A stretch of DNA of 16,089 nucleotides from DATIHQ01 sp035480535 (GCA_035480535.1 DATIHQ010000037.1:1-16089); one strand, 5' to 3'; counted from the first letter of the stretch, positions 6,519 through 14,355 are shown. Notes: generated by a model from the letters alone, not told the origin. Made by a program: numbers and translations.

Positions 6519-7937
6519 ATGCGATTCATTCTCCTCGCCCTACTTTTCTGCAGCGCGCTGTTTGCGGAAGATAAAATCACCCGCCATGTGATCCAACTCG
6601 AAAAGGGCCCTCTCGAATACACAGCCACTGTAGGAACTCTTCCCGCATATGATAAAGAACGAGCCACTAAAGGGGAAATTGGCTATGTCTCTTTCGTTAG
6701 GGAAGGGAAAGACCGCCCCATTACCTTTTGCTTTAACGGCGGCCCCGGCTCTGCCGCCATCTTGCTCAATGTGGGCGCTCTTGGCCCCCGGAGGATCGTT
6801 TCCGCTGAAGAAGGGCAATCAATCGCCCCTCCCTACCAAATGGCAGACAATCTAGAAACGATTCTCGATTTAACCGATTTAGTCTTCATCGATCCAATGG
6901 GAACTGGCTTTAGCCATTTGAATGCCAAAGAAGATGGTAAACTTTTTTACGATGTTCAGGGAGACATCCACTCTGTCGGCGATTTCATCCGCGATTACAT
7001 TGCGAGCCAGAAGCGATGGAACTGCCGCAAATATCTCGCTGGAGAAAGCTACGGGACAACGCGGGCTGCAGGCGTTTCCGAATATCTCCAGACAGCGCAT
7101 GGAATGTATCTCAATGGAATCGTCCTGATCTCCTGCGCGATCGATTTTCAGACATTTTTTATCGGTCCTTCCAATCAGGACAACCAGCTTCCTTTTTTCC
7201 TCTACCTACCTACCTATGCTGCGACGAGCTGGTATCATGAGCGCTACCGCCCTGAGGCAACTTTGCAAGAGGTTGTGGAGGAAGCGACCGATTTCTCCTA
7301 TCAAACTCTAGCTCCGGCCCTCTTTCGCACTTCTTCTTTAAACAAGGCGCTCTATGAACGACTCAGCCAATTCACCGGCCTGAAATCAGAGACCATCCGC
7401 CGCCAGCAGGGACGATTGGGTGCACATCTTTTTTTGAGGGAATTTGCTTCAGAAGAAGATAAAATTCTAGGGGCATACGATACCCGCCTTACAGCCGAAC
7501 ACAATGGGCGCAATCCAGATAATTTTTTCATCGATCCAAGCGTTTCCCAAATGGATGGGATCGTCACCGCCGCCTTTCAAAATTATTTACAGACAGAACT
7601 CGAATATTCTTCCACAGCTCCGTATTGCGGCCTTTCTCTTGAAGTGAACGAAAGCTGGAATTTTTTCTCCCTTACTCCTTGGGGTTATCCCAATTTAATG
7701 AATTCTCTGCGCTCCGCAATGCTCATCAATCCCACGATGAAGGTTTTTGTCGGCTCAGGTTATTACGACTGCGTCACGCCATTTGCAGCGACAGACTATT
7801 GCTTTGATCATTTGGGACTCCCCCATTCGATCCAATCGAATATTCAAATGGAATATTACGAAGGGGGGCACATGTATTACCTCAGTCCATCCGCCCGGAT
7901 TAAATTTAAACAAGACCTCACAAAGTTTTATCAATAA
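6519..7937 (+). CDS. Exported S10 serine carboxypeptidase, paralogue A
   Basis: Family S10 enzymes remove C-terminal residues from peptides using a Ser-Asp-His triad. The 472-aa product starts with a signal peptide (MRFILLALLFCSALFA, cleavage likely before EDK), so it should act in the periplasm or beyond. NGGPGS (residues 73-78) and GESYG (catalytic Ser177) are intact. Asp417 lies in VGSGYYDCVTPF and His451 in YYEGGHMYYL. Asn73 and Glu176, which in carboxypeptidase Y bind the substrate carboxylate, are both present, so it is predicted to be active. AGG lies 5 nt before the ATG. It is the first gene of a set of three (two S10 genes and dapB) with an 11-bp gap to the next. The substrate is unknown; host-derived or peptidoglycan-derived peptides are guesses. 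Confidence 0.93.
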   Translation: MRFILLALLFCSALFAEDKITRHVIQLEKGPLEYTATVGTLPAYDKERATKGEIGYVSFVREGKDRPITFCFNGGPGSAAILLNVGALGPRRIVSAEEGQSIAPPYQMADNLETILDLTDLVFIDPMGTGFSHLNAKEDGKLFYDVQGDIHSVGDFIRDYIASQKRWNCRKYLAGESYGTTRAAGVSEYLQTAHGMYLNGIVLISCAIDFQTFFIGPSNQDNQLPFFLYLPTYAATSWYHERYRPEATLQEVVEEATDFSYQTLAPALFRTSSLNKALYERLSQFTGLKSETIRRQQGRLGAHLFLREFASEEDKILGAYDTRLTAEHNGRNPDNFFIDPSVSQMDGIVTAAFQNYLQTELEYSSTAPYCGLSLEVNESWNFFSLTPWGYPNLMNSLRSAMLINPTMKVFVGSGYYDCVTPFAATDYCFDHLGLPHSIQSNIQMEYYEGGHMYYLSPSARIKFKQDLTKFYQ

Positions 7938-7948
7938 TAGGAACTAAA

Positions 7949-9397
7949 ATGCGTTGGTTTTTTCTTCTGTTTATCCCCTTTCTCCATGCTCAGGAAGAAG
8001 AAGAACCCGATGATTTAACGCCCCATTTTGTGTTTACTTCCCATAAAATTGAGCTTCCCAGCGGACCCTTAGAATATTCTGCCGTCACCGGAACACTCCC
8101 TCTTTTTGATGAAGCGGGGAATCCCTGCGCAGAAATTTTCTTCATCGCTTTCAATAAAGAAAACGATCCAGATAGACCCATTACCTTTGTCTTTCCCGGC
8201 GGTCCTGGCGGGGCGGGAACTCTCGAAGCGATTGTCTCCTACGGCCCGCGGAGGCTTCTTACAGCTGGAGAAGGAAGATCGATTCTCCCTCCCTATAAAA
8301 TCATCGACAATCCGGAGACGCTCCTCGAATACACCGATCTCGTCTTTGTCGATCCAGTCAATTGCGGCTATAGCACCGCAGCAAATGAGGATAGACTCCC
8401 CATTTTCTACTCTGTGGAAGGAGATATCCACTCGCTGGGCGAATTTGTCCGCACCTATGTCGCCTCCTTCAAGCGGTGGAATTCTCCCAAATATCTCGCC
8501 GGCGGCAGCTACGGCACGCCCCGCTGCTGCGGCCTTGCCCTCAATCTTCTCCAATATGACATCGCCGTCAGCGGCGTTATTCTCCACGGCTGTGCAATGG
8601 ATTATTCCTCGCTCATTTCAGAGAGAGCCAATGCCCTTCCCGATTGCCTTCTCATCCCCACATTTGCCGCTACTGCCCACTACTATGGGCGATTTTGGCC
8701 CGATAGGCCCCTCTCCGAGGTGATCGATTACGCCCGCCGTTTCGCCTTTGACGATTATGCCCCCGCGATGCTCCAACCCTCCCGCCTCAACCGCTATGAA
8801 AAAGAGGGCTTCTATCAAAAATTAGCCGAACTCTCCGGTCTTCCCATAGCCACCATCCAGCGCTACAATGGCCGCATCAACGAATCGATCTACACGGCTG
8901 AGTTTTTTGCCCCCGAACGAAAAGTTCTAGGCGGCACAGACACTCGTTATTCAGGAGATGTTTGCGCCATCGATCCCGATCATGATTACGATCCCAGCAA
9001 TCTCGATTCGATCGGCATTCAATCGGCTTTTCTCTCCTATTTGCAAAAAGAATTAGAGACCGATCTCCCTTTCAATCGCTATGTCGGATTTTCTACAGAG
9101 GCTATTTCCCGTTGGAATTTCGGCACCTATGATTCGATCACCCTGCCCGATCTTTTCCAGCGCCTCCGCCTCATGCTCGTCGTCATCCCGCAGCTCAAAG
9201 TCTTTGTCGGCTCAGGTTATTACGATTGCCGCACTCCCTTTGCCGCAACAGAGTATTGCTTCGATCACCTAGAACTTCCCTATTCCTACAAAAAAAATCT
9301 CCAGTTTGAATATTACGAAGCGGGCCACGGGTTCATTCTCGACCACAAATCACTCCAAAAACTCAAAAAGGATCTTACCCACTTTTATGTCCCTTAA
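7949..9397 (+). CDS. Exported S10 carboxypeptidase-like protein, paralogue B with altered substrate-binding motifs
   Basis: This tandem duplicate of the preceding gene (482 aa) keeps the same layout: a signal peptide (MRWFFLLFIPFLHA, then a Glu-rich stretch), a family S10 fold, and a complete catalytic triad. Ser187 lies in LAGGSYG, Asp426 in VGSGYYDCRTPF and His460 in YYEAGHGFIL. Two residues that normally grip the C-terminal carboxylate are changed: NGGPG is PGGPG (Pro83) and GESYG is GGSYG (Gly186). The frame is full-length without stops, so it is not a simple pseudogene. It may have changed specificity, for example to amides or esters, or be weakly active. AGGA precedes the ATG, and the end overlaps dapB by 11 bp. 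Confidence 0.92.
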   Translation: MRWFFLLFIPFLHAQEEEEPDDLTPHFVFTSHKIELPSGPLEYSAVTGTLPLFDEAGNPCAEIFFIAFNKENDPDRPITFVFPGGPGGAGTLEAIVSYGPRRLLTAGEGRSILPPYKIIDNPETLLEYTDLVFVDPVNCGYSTAANEDRLPIFYSVEGDIHSLGEFVRTYVASFKRWNSPKYLAGGSYGTPRCCGLALNLLQYDIAVSGVILHGCAMDYSSLISERANALPDCLLIPTFAATAHYYGRFWPDRPLSEVIDYARRFAFDDYAPAMLQPSRLNRYEKEGFYQKLAELSGLPIATIQRYNGRINESIYTAEFFAPERKVLGGTDTRYSGDVCAIDPDHDYDPSNLDSIGIQSAFLSYLQKELETDLPFNRYVGFSTEAISRWNFGTYDSITLPDLFQRLRLMLVVIPQLKVFVGSGYYDCRTPFAATEYCFDHLELPYSYKKNLQFEYYEAGHGFILDHKSLQKLKKDLTHFYVP

Positions 9398-10103
9398 GAT
9401 CGCAATCATCGGCGCTACAGGACGTCTTGGAAAAGCGATCGCCACCCTCGCTCTCCAAGATCCCTCATTCCAAATTGCCGCCGCCATCACTCACTCCACC
9501 TCGCCCCATCTCAACACGCCCTACGGCACCCTCCTCAACCGCCCCTGCAATCTCCCGATTTCCGCAACTCGCACCCACCTCCCCGTCGATCTTTTCATCG
9601 ACGTCTCAACCGCCGCCGCCCTGCGCGAAAATCTCCACACCGCCGTCTCTCATGAAAAGCCCATCGTCATCGGCACCACCGGCCTCTCTGCCAAAGATCT
9701 CACGCTTCTCGATCACGCCTCACAGCACATCCCCCTTTTCTACACCCCCAACTTTACCCTCGGCATGGCGCTCCTCCACAAAATCGCCCAACACACAGCT
9801 TCCCACTTCCCCAACGCCCACATCGACCTCATCGAAACCCATCACGTCCACAAAAAAGACAAACCCAGCGCCTCCGCGCTTTCCCTCGCCAAAGCCATCG
9901 CCCAGCCCGTCAACATTCACTCCCTCCGCTCCGGCGCCGCCATTGGCGAGCACACCCTTCTCTTCAACACACCCGAAGAGCGGCTCACCCTTTCCCACAC
10001 AGCCCACACGCGCGACGCCTTCGCCCGCGGCGCCCTCGCCGCCGCCCTCTTCCTCTCGCGCCAGCCCCCCGGCCTCTACAACATGGACAATCTTTTAGAC
10101 TAA
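9387..10103 (+). CDS. dapB: 4-hydroxy-tetrahydrodipicolinate reductase
   Basis: DapB reduces 4-hydroxy-tetrahydrodipicolinate to tetrahydrodipicolinate with NAD(P)H, leading to meso-diaminopimelate for cell wall and to lysine. The 238-aa product has the dinucleotide motif IGATGRLGKAI (residues 8-18), VIGTTGLS (94-101), YTPNFTLGMALL (119-130) and the catalytic block ETHHVHKKDKPSASA (150-164). In that block HHxxK gives His152 and Lys156. The usual PSGTA is PSASA here, a conservative change at the substrate-carboxylate loop. I start it at the ATG at 9387, eleven bases before the end of the S10 gene; the frame is open further upstream but lacks family similarity there. The sequence is strikingly C-rich (25 C to 9 G in 9841-9900). 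It is separated from other lysine-pathway genes here. Confidence 0.93.
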   Translation: MSLKIAIIGATGRLGKAIATLALQDPSFQIAAAITHSTSPHLNTPYGTLLNRPCNLPISATRTHLPVDLFIDVSTAAALRENLHTAVSHEKPIVIGTTGLSAKDLTLLDHASQHIPLFYTPNFTLGMALLHKIAQHTASHFPNAHIDLIETHHVHKKDKPSASALSLAKAIAQPVNIHSLRSGAAIGEHTLLFNTPEERLTLSHTAHTRDAFARGALAAALFLSRQPPGLYNMDNLLD

Positions 10104-10112
10104 AAAAAATTA

Positions 10113-10200
10113 ACCACAGAGAGCACAGAGCACACAGAGAAAAAATATGGAAATCTTTTCGCGCGCATCGCGCCTCTGTGCTCTCTGTGTTCTCTGTGGT
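10113..10200. repeat. CCACAGAGA-type inverted repeat element
   Basis: The left arm (10113-10139, starting ACCACAGAGAGCACAGAG) and right arm (10174-10200, ending TTCTCTGTGGT) are imperfect inverted repeats of about 27 bp built from ACACAGAG-like units. The centre is AT-rich and holds a small GCGCG-CAT-CGCGC hairpin (10161-10173). Elements with this CCACAGAGA...TCTCTGTGG pattern are familiar from many unrelated bacterial genomes, where they give spurious proteins rich in HREHREHR and SVCSVLSVVNFF; exactly those frames appear here on the minus strand. It fills the gap between dapB and kdsA and could act as a transcript end or as a mobile palindromic repeat. Confidence 0.88.
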
Positions 10201-10253
10201 AGATTCTTCTGTCCTTGCCCAAAATATCCCTTCTCAGCGATTCTTGTTTCCTT

Positions 10254-11111
10254 ATGGAACAAGTTCCCATTAAAAACTTTCTCGTCGGCGAAGGGCAGCC
10301 TCTCACTGTGATTTGCGGCCCGTGCGTCATGGAAGGAGAAGATTTCACTTTCCGCGCCGCGGAAGAATTGAAGGAACTTTTCCGCCCCCTTCCCTTCTCT
10401 TTCATTTTCAAAGCGAGCTACGATAAGGCCAACAGGAGCTCTCTCCATTCTTTTCGAGGCGTAGGAATTGACCGGGGCATGGCCATTTTGCAAAAAATCC
10501 AGAGGGAATTCGATTTGCCGGTGACGACCGATGTCCACACGGTGGAAGAAGCAAAAATTGCCGGCGCTGTGTGCGATGTGTTGCAACTTCCCGCCTTTTT
10601 ATGCCGCCAAACGGATCTCCTTGTGGCTGCGGGTGAGACGGGCGCAGCGGTCAATGTGAAGAAGGGGCAGTTTTTGGCTCCGTGGGATATGAAAAATGTG
10701 GTGGAAAAACTCCTCGGCTGCGGCAATCGGCGGATTATTTTGACAGACCGGGGCACTTCATTTGGCTATAACAATCTCGTGAGCGACATGCGGGCCATTC
10801 CGATCATGCAGAAATTTGGCTTTCCCGTTTGCTTTGATGCCTCCCATTCGGTGCAGCTGCCAGGTGGCCTTGGCCATGCGACGGGCGGGCAGCGGGAATT
10901 CATCCCGACGCTGGCAAAAGCCGCCGTTGCCGCTGGCTGCAACGCCCTTTTTATCGAAGCGCATCCTAACCCAGCGCAAGCAAAAAGCGACGCCGCCTCC
11001 GTCATGCCTTACGACGCATTGAAAACCTTGCTTTATCAAATTGCCAAACTCTATGATGCGCTGCAGGAGAAATCGTGTTTAAGAGACCCACGTTCTGTTT
11101 CATTGCGCTGA
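10254..11111 (+). CDS. kdsA: 3-deoxy-8-phosphooctulonate synthase
   Basis: KdsA condenses arabinose 5-phosphate and phosphoenolpyruvate to Kdo 8-phosphate, the precursor of the Kdo sugars of lipopolysaccharide. The 285-aa product has ICGPCVMEG with Cys24, the metal ligand that marks the metal-dependent class, as in Chlamydia. It also has FKASYDKANRSS, TTDVHTVEEA, LQLPAFLCRQTDLLVAA, GQFLAPWDMKNVVEK, DRGTSFGYNNLVSDMRAIP, FDASHSVQLPGG and FIEAHPNP. I start at the ATG at 10254; an in-frame TTG at 10215 would add 13 unlikely residues. No good ribosome-binding site is visible. The last 37 bp overlap the next gene, and the terminal 12 or so residues appear to be an extra tail. Its G-rich + strand (26 G to 10 C in 10621-10680) contrasts with its neighbours. 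Confidence 0.97.
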   Translation: MEQVPIKNFLVGEGQPLTVICGPCVMEGEDFTFRAAEELKELFRPLPFSFIFKASYDKANRSSLHSFRGVGIDRGMAILQKIQREFDLPVTTDVHTVEEAKIAGAVCDVLQLPAFLCRQTDLLVAAGETGAAVNVKKGQFLAPWDMKNVVEKLLGCGNRRIILTDRGTSFGYNNLVSDMRAIPIMQKFGFPVCFDASHSVQLPGGLGHATGGQREFIPTLAKAAVAAGCNALFIEAHPNPAQAKSDAASVMPYDALKTLLYQIAKLYDALQEKSCLRDPRSVSLR

Positions 11112-11680
11112 GCACGTTCGCCTGCCTATTTGCTTACCGCAATCATGTGCAGATTCATCCTCAGGATGCGCCTATTTATCAAAAACTTTCGCAAGAGAGC
11201 ACCGCACTCCGCTCCCGCCACGCGTTAGAGCGCCACCCCGCGCGCCAAAAACGGGAAGGAGTGCAAAAAGACATCTGGGTCGTGAATGGAAATGAACGGC
11301 TTCATTTCCGCCTTAAAAGCGCCTATTCCCATCTCACCGTAGCGCAAAAAAAAGATAAAGTGGAAGCCACCGAAGAACTCAAACAAATCGATTGTTGGGT
11401 CCAAGATGAAATCGACACCGTTAATTCCCTGCAGCAAATCCGCACACTCACTGCCGATGAGGGAATTTATTATTTTCCCTCCCACCGCTTTTTAGCCCAA
11501 TCGGTCAATCTGGCTTTCTTCCGCCTTGCCGGGACAGAACTCCCCTCTTCTCTTTTTCCAGAAAAACCTTTTCTTACCGGCGTAGCTCGTGAAGTGACCT
11601 TTGCCGCCACTTGCAAAACGCCCACCTTCACCGCCTATCATTTGCGAGCGGAACTCGATCCAGAGCGAGGCTTCCCATGA
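11075..11680 (+). CDS. LptC-like membrane-anchored protein of the lipopolysaccharide export operon
   Basis: The 201-aa product starts at GTG 11075, which has AGGAG 5 nt upstream and lies inside the end of kdsA. A single hydrophobic segment (about residues 6-21) would anchor it in the inner membrane, with the remainder in the periplasm. It has a charged linker (30-65) and a region rich in short strands (WVVNGNERLHFRLKSAYSHLTV; RTLTADEGIYYFPSHRFLAQSVNLAFFRL) that recalls the repeated strands of LptC/LptA folds. Similarity is too weak for a firm name by eye. The position between kdsA and an OstA-like gene plus lptB supports the LptC role, and C. trachomatis has an unknown gene (CT654, from memory) at this site. 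It shares ATGA with the next gene. Confidence 0.7.
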   Translation: MFKRPTFCFIALSTFACLFAYRNHVQIHPQDAPIYQKLSQESTALRSRHALERHPARQKREGVQKDIWVVNGNERLHFRLKSAYSHLTVAQKKDKVEATEELKQIDCWVQDEIDTVNSLQQIRTLTADEGIYYFPSHRFLAQSVNLAFFRLAGTELPSSLFPEKPFLTGVAREVTFAATCKTPTFTAYHLRAELDPERGFP

Positions 11681-12546
11681 TTCTTTTGGCCATCTGCTAC
11701 ACCCTTCTGGCCAATCAGGCCGATTACGATGGAAAAACTCTTTTGCTAACAGGGCAATTTCAGATTTCCCATTCCATGGGGCGCCTCTCCGCTGAAAAAG
11801 CGACGATCCAAAATCTGCAGCTCCGCAATCCCACGAAAAAAGGGACGCAAATCTACCTCGAAGAAGGAGTGGCTATCGACGTTCCTGAGGGAAAAACTCC
11901 CTTTTCTCTCAAAGCAAAAAGGGCCTTTTGCGAGCTTCTTCCCCAAACTCCTTTTTCCTTCTTTCAATTCCAAACGCTCCATTTTTTTGACCAAGTGGAA
12001 ATCTCCACCTCCCAAAACCTCATTGCGCGCGGCGGCTCCGCCTCTTATAAACTAGGCACACTGACTTTATTTCCATCTCTTCCCACCACAACCTGCCATC
12101 TCCTCCGCGGCGCCGACCAAATCGATGCGCATGAAATCCGCTTTGATCTTCCCCATGAAACCCTCATCTGCGATCATCCCAAAGGCAAACTCCAACAAGA
12201 GGCGCTCCAATTCTCCGCCAATCAATTGATCTGGCATAGAGAAGGGAAATTCCTTCTTGAAGGAAATGTGGAACTCATCTCGACGCGCCTCCAAGATAAA
12301 GAGAGCTTTGTCCTGGCCGACTCAGTCACGTATCAGCCCTCAGATGAAACCCTCATCTTCGGCTCCATAGCCCCAAAAAAAGTTCTCTTTTGGCAAGAAG
12401 GGCTGAACTTAAGCGCAACAGAGGTGAAAGTGCGCCGCGATCCGCTCAATGAAAAAGAGATTATCGAAGGGATTGGAGATGTCCATTTTGCCTTTGATGT
12501 AGAAGAAAAGAACTCGATTGAAAAATTCTTATCGAACTACTTATGA
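11677..12546 (+). CDS. OstA/LptA-like periplasmic lipopolysaccharide transport protein
   Basis: The ATG at 11677 overlaps the previous stop (ATGA) and has GAGG 6 nt upstream. The 289-aa product begins with a short signal peptide (MILLAICYTLLANQA). It then shows repeated OstA-type strand pairs: DYDGKTLLLTGQFQISHSMGR with LSAEKATIQNL; LHFFDQVEISTSQNLIARGG with SASYKLGTLTLFP; and FSANQLIWHREGKFLLEGNV with LADSVTYQPSDETLIFG. LptA proteins stack such strands into a bridge carrying lipopolysaccharide across the periplasm. It is longer than E. coli LptA (about 185 aa), with extra repeats. The family is inferred from the repeat pattern and from lptB lying immediately downstream. The stop overlaps the lptB start by ATGA, implying translational coupling. 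Confidence 0.75.
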   Translation: MILLAICYTLLANQADYDGKTLLLTGQFQISHSMGRLSAEKATIQNLQLRNPTKKGTQIYLEEGVAIDVPEGKTPFSLKAKRAFCELLPQTPFSFFQFQTLHFFDQVEISTSQNLIARGGSASYKLGTLTLFPSLPTTTCHLLRGADQIDAHEIRFDLPHETLICDHPKGKLQQEALQFSANQLIWHREGKFLLEGNVELISTRLQDKESFVLADSVTYQPSDETLIFGSIAPKKVLFWQEGLNLSATEVKVRRDPLNEKEIIEGIGDVHFAFDVEEKNSIEKFLSNYL

Positions 12547-13265
12547 CATTATTAAATGTAAAAAAACTGGTGAAACACTTTGGGGGCAAGGCGGTCGTCA
12601 ATGGCCTTTCCTTTACAGTGAAACAGGGGGAAGTCGTCGGCCTTCTCGGCCCCAATGGCGCAGGCAAAACCACCGCCTTTTACATGACCGTCGGCCTTAT
12701 CCATCCCGATCAGGGAGAGGTCCATTTTAAAGGGCAAAACATCACCCAGCTCCCCATTCATAAGCGAGCGGCTATGGGCCTTGGCTATCTCTCGCAAGAG
12801 CCCTCCGTTTTTCGCTCCCTCACTGTCGAGGACAACATCCTCTGCATCCTCGAAACACTCCCTTCCACCAAAAAGCAAAAAGAAGCGCGCCTCACCGAGC
12901 TTCTTCAAGAACTCCATCTAGAACATTTGCGCAAGAAAAAGGCGAGCACGCTCTCTGGCGGCGAGCGGCGCCGCCTTGAAATCACCCGCGCCCTCGTCAC
13001 GCAACCCTCGCTTCTTCTCCTCGATGAGCCGTTTGCAAACATCGATCCCCTCGCCATTGCCGATGTCAAACACCTCATCCGCATCCTCAAAGAAAAGCAG
13101 ATCAGCGTCCTCATCACCGACCACAATGCCCGCGAGATTTTCAGCATCGTCGACCGCAGCTATCTCATCCAAGAAGGAAAAGTGCTCCTCTCCGGCACTG
13201 TCGATGAACTCATCGCCCATCCCGAAGCGCGCCGCAGCTACTTTGGCGAAGACTTTAAGCTCTAA
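12543..13265 (+). CDS. lptB: Lipopolysaccharide export ATP-binding protein LptB
   Basis: LptB is the cytoplasmic ATPase of the LptB2FG transporter that extracts lipopolysaccharide from the inner membrane. The 240-aa product has all ABC motifs: Walker A GPNGAGKT (residues 36-43), Q-loop Gln85 in GYLSQEPSVF, signature LSGGE (137-141) with the LptB-typical ERRRLEITRAL, Walker B LLLLDEP (157-163), and switch His194. The motif GYLSQEPSVFRSLTVEDNI is characteristic of LptB within the ABC family. The length equals E. coli LptB. It is the last gene of the kdsA-lpt run and is translationally coupled to the OstA-like gene. The lptF/lptG permeases are not in the window. Its end overlaps the convergent GT9 gene by 11 bp. 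Confidence 0.97.
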   Translation: MTLLNVKKLVKHFGGKAVVNGLSFTVKQGEVVGLLGPNGAGKTTAFYMTVGLIHPDQGEVHFKGQNITQLPIHKRAAMGLGYLSQEPSVFRSLTVEDNILCILETLPSTKKQKEARLTELLQELHLEHLRKKKASTLSGGERRRLEITRALVTQPSLLLLDEPFANIDPLAIADVKHLIRILKEKQISVLITDHNAREIFSIVDRSYLIQEGKVLLSGTVDELIAHPEARRSYFGEDFKL

Positions 13266-14355
13266 TTCCAGCCTTAGAGAAAAGAGCCATTTTCGCTTTC
13301 GGCCCTCCCTCTAAGTCATCGATGGCCTTCATCACCTGCGCTACAGGCAAAGTGAACAGACAATCGCTCATTTTACTTCCGCCGCACCCATCTTGATAGC
13401 AAGGGCGGCAGCTATAGTTTTGCGCCACCACGCGCGCATTGGGATTGCGCCACGGTCCCCACGTCACTTCCGATGTGGGACCCCAAATCGCCACCACTCC
13501 TTTTTTCAACGCACTCGCCATATGAAACGGCACCGAGTCGACGCACACCAAAAAATCACTCAATTGAATCAAAGCGCCCAACTCCTTTAAAGAAATCTGC
13601 CCCGCCAAATTCACAACATCGAGCCCCTTTGTAATCTCCTCCACCATCGCCCTTTCTTCTCCATCAGGCCCCGACGTGAAGACAAGGCGCCGTTTCTTTG
13701 CGATCAATTCCTCGCTGAGTTTTCTCATCTTGTCGACAGGCCAACATTTAAAGCGCCACCGCGAAGTGGGATGGATCAATACAAAATTTCCATGCCCCGC
13801 CTTTTCTCTTGCCGCTACCATCGCCTCTTGTGGAATCGCCAAAAATAAATCTCTTTCCCCCTCTTCCGGGAAAATCCCAATCCGCCGCACCGCATCTAAA
13901 TTCCGCTCCACCGTATGGCGCAACGTGGGGGCGCTCTTCACCACATGAGTCAAAACCCTCTTTTGCCACCTCCCCTTCGGCTCGAAGCCAACCCGGATCC
14001 CTGCCCTCGAGGCTTTTGCCGCGATCACCCCCCGGTCCCCCTCCGTCAAATTGATCACCAGGTCATACCCCTCCGCTCGGATCTGCCGCAGCACTGCCCA
14101 TTCTTTTTGCAGCCGCCTCCAAAACCCCAGCTTTTTCCACCCCCGGTCATACACAATCAGCCTATCCACTCCCGGGTGCCCCTCCAGCATCGCCGCCGCC
14201 TCAGAATAAATGTAAGCATCTATTTGAGCCTCCGGCATCGCCTTCCTCAGCGCCCCAAAAACGGGCCCTGACAGGAGGACATCCCCCAACTGTCTAAGCT
14301 TCACGACAAGAATTTTTTTCACACCCCCCAGAGCGGGGGCTTCTCCATAGGTCAT
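13255..14355 (-). CDS. Glycosyltransferase family 9, heptosyltransferase III (RfaQ/WaaQ)-like
   Basis: GT9 enzymes transfer heptose from ADP-heptose to the lipopolysaccharide core at the cytoplasmic face of the inner membrane. The 366-aa product has the N-terminal KILVVKLRQLGDVLLSGPVF (residues 14-33). The C-terminal half has IHPTSRWRFKCWP (194-206), CVDSVPFHMASAL (271-283) and WGPTSEVTWGPW (291-302). A cysteine-rich block, CRPCYQDGCGGSKMSDCL (316-333), is typical of RfaQ-like members. The ATG at 14355 follows AAGAGGG. The acceptor cannot be told from sequence. Classical Chlamydia lipopolysaccharide is described as lacking heptose, so a heptose-containing or otherwise modified core is an inference for this organism. 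The gene is convergent with lptB. Confidence 0.88.
   Translation of the reverse strand: MTYGEAPALGGVKKILVVKLRQLGDVLLSGPVFGALRKAMPEAQIDAYIYSEAAAMLEGHPGVDRLIVYDRGWKKLGFWRRLQKEWAVLRQIRAEGYDLVINLTEGDRGVIAAKASRAGIRVGFEPKGRWQKRVLTHVVKSAPTLRHTVERNLDAVRRIGIFPEEGERDLFLAIPQEAMVAAREKAGHGNFVLIHPTSRWRFKCWPVDKMRKLSEELIAKKRRLVFTSGPDGEERAMVEEITKGLDVVNLAGQISLKELGALIQLSDFLVCVDSVPFHMASALKKGVVAIWGPTSEVTWGPWRNPNARVVAQNYSCRPCYQDGCGGSKMSDCLFTLPVAQVMKAIDDLEGGPKAKMALFSKAGIRA

Noticed and set aside
7949..9397. Paralogue B considered as a pseudogene
   Set aside because: The frame is intact, the signal peptide and the Ser-Asp-His triad are kept, and it is full length.
9427..10098. 223-codon Ser/Pro-rich frame
   Set aside because: Shadow of dapB in another frame, long only because the region is C-rich and poor in stops.
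10100..10586. Minus-strand frames with HREHREHRG and SVCSVLSVVNFF motifs
   Set aside because: These motifs are the translation of the CCACAGAGA inverted repeat, and the rest lies opposite kdsA; a known type of false gene.
14324..14341. CCCCCC-AGAG-CGGGGG hairpin near the GT9 start considered as a terminator
   Set aside because: No T-run follows on either strand and it lies within the first codons of the gene.
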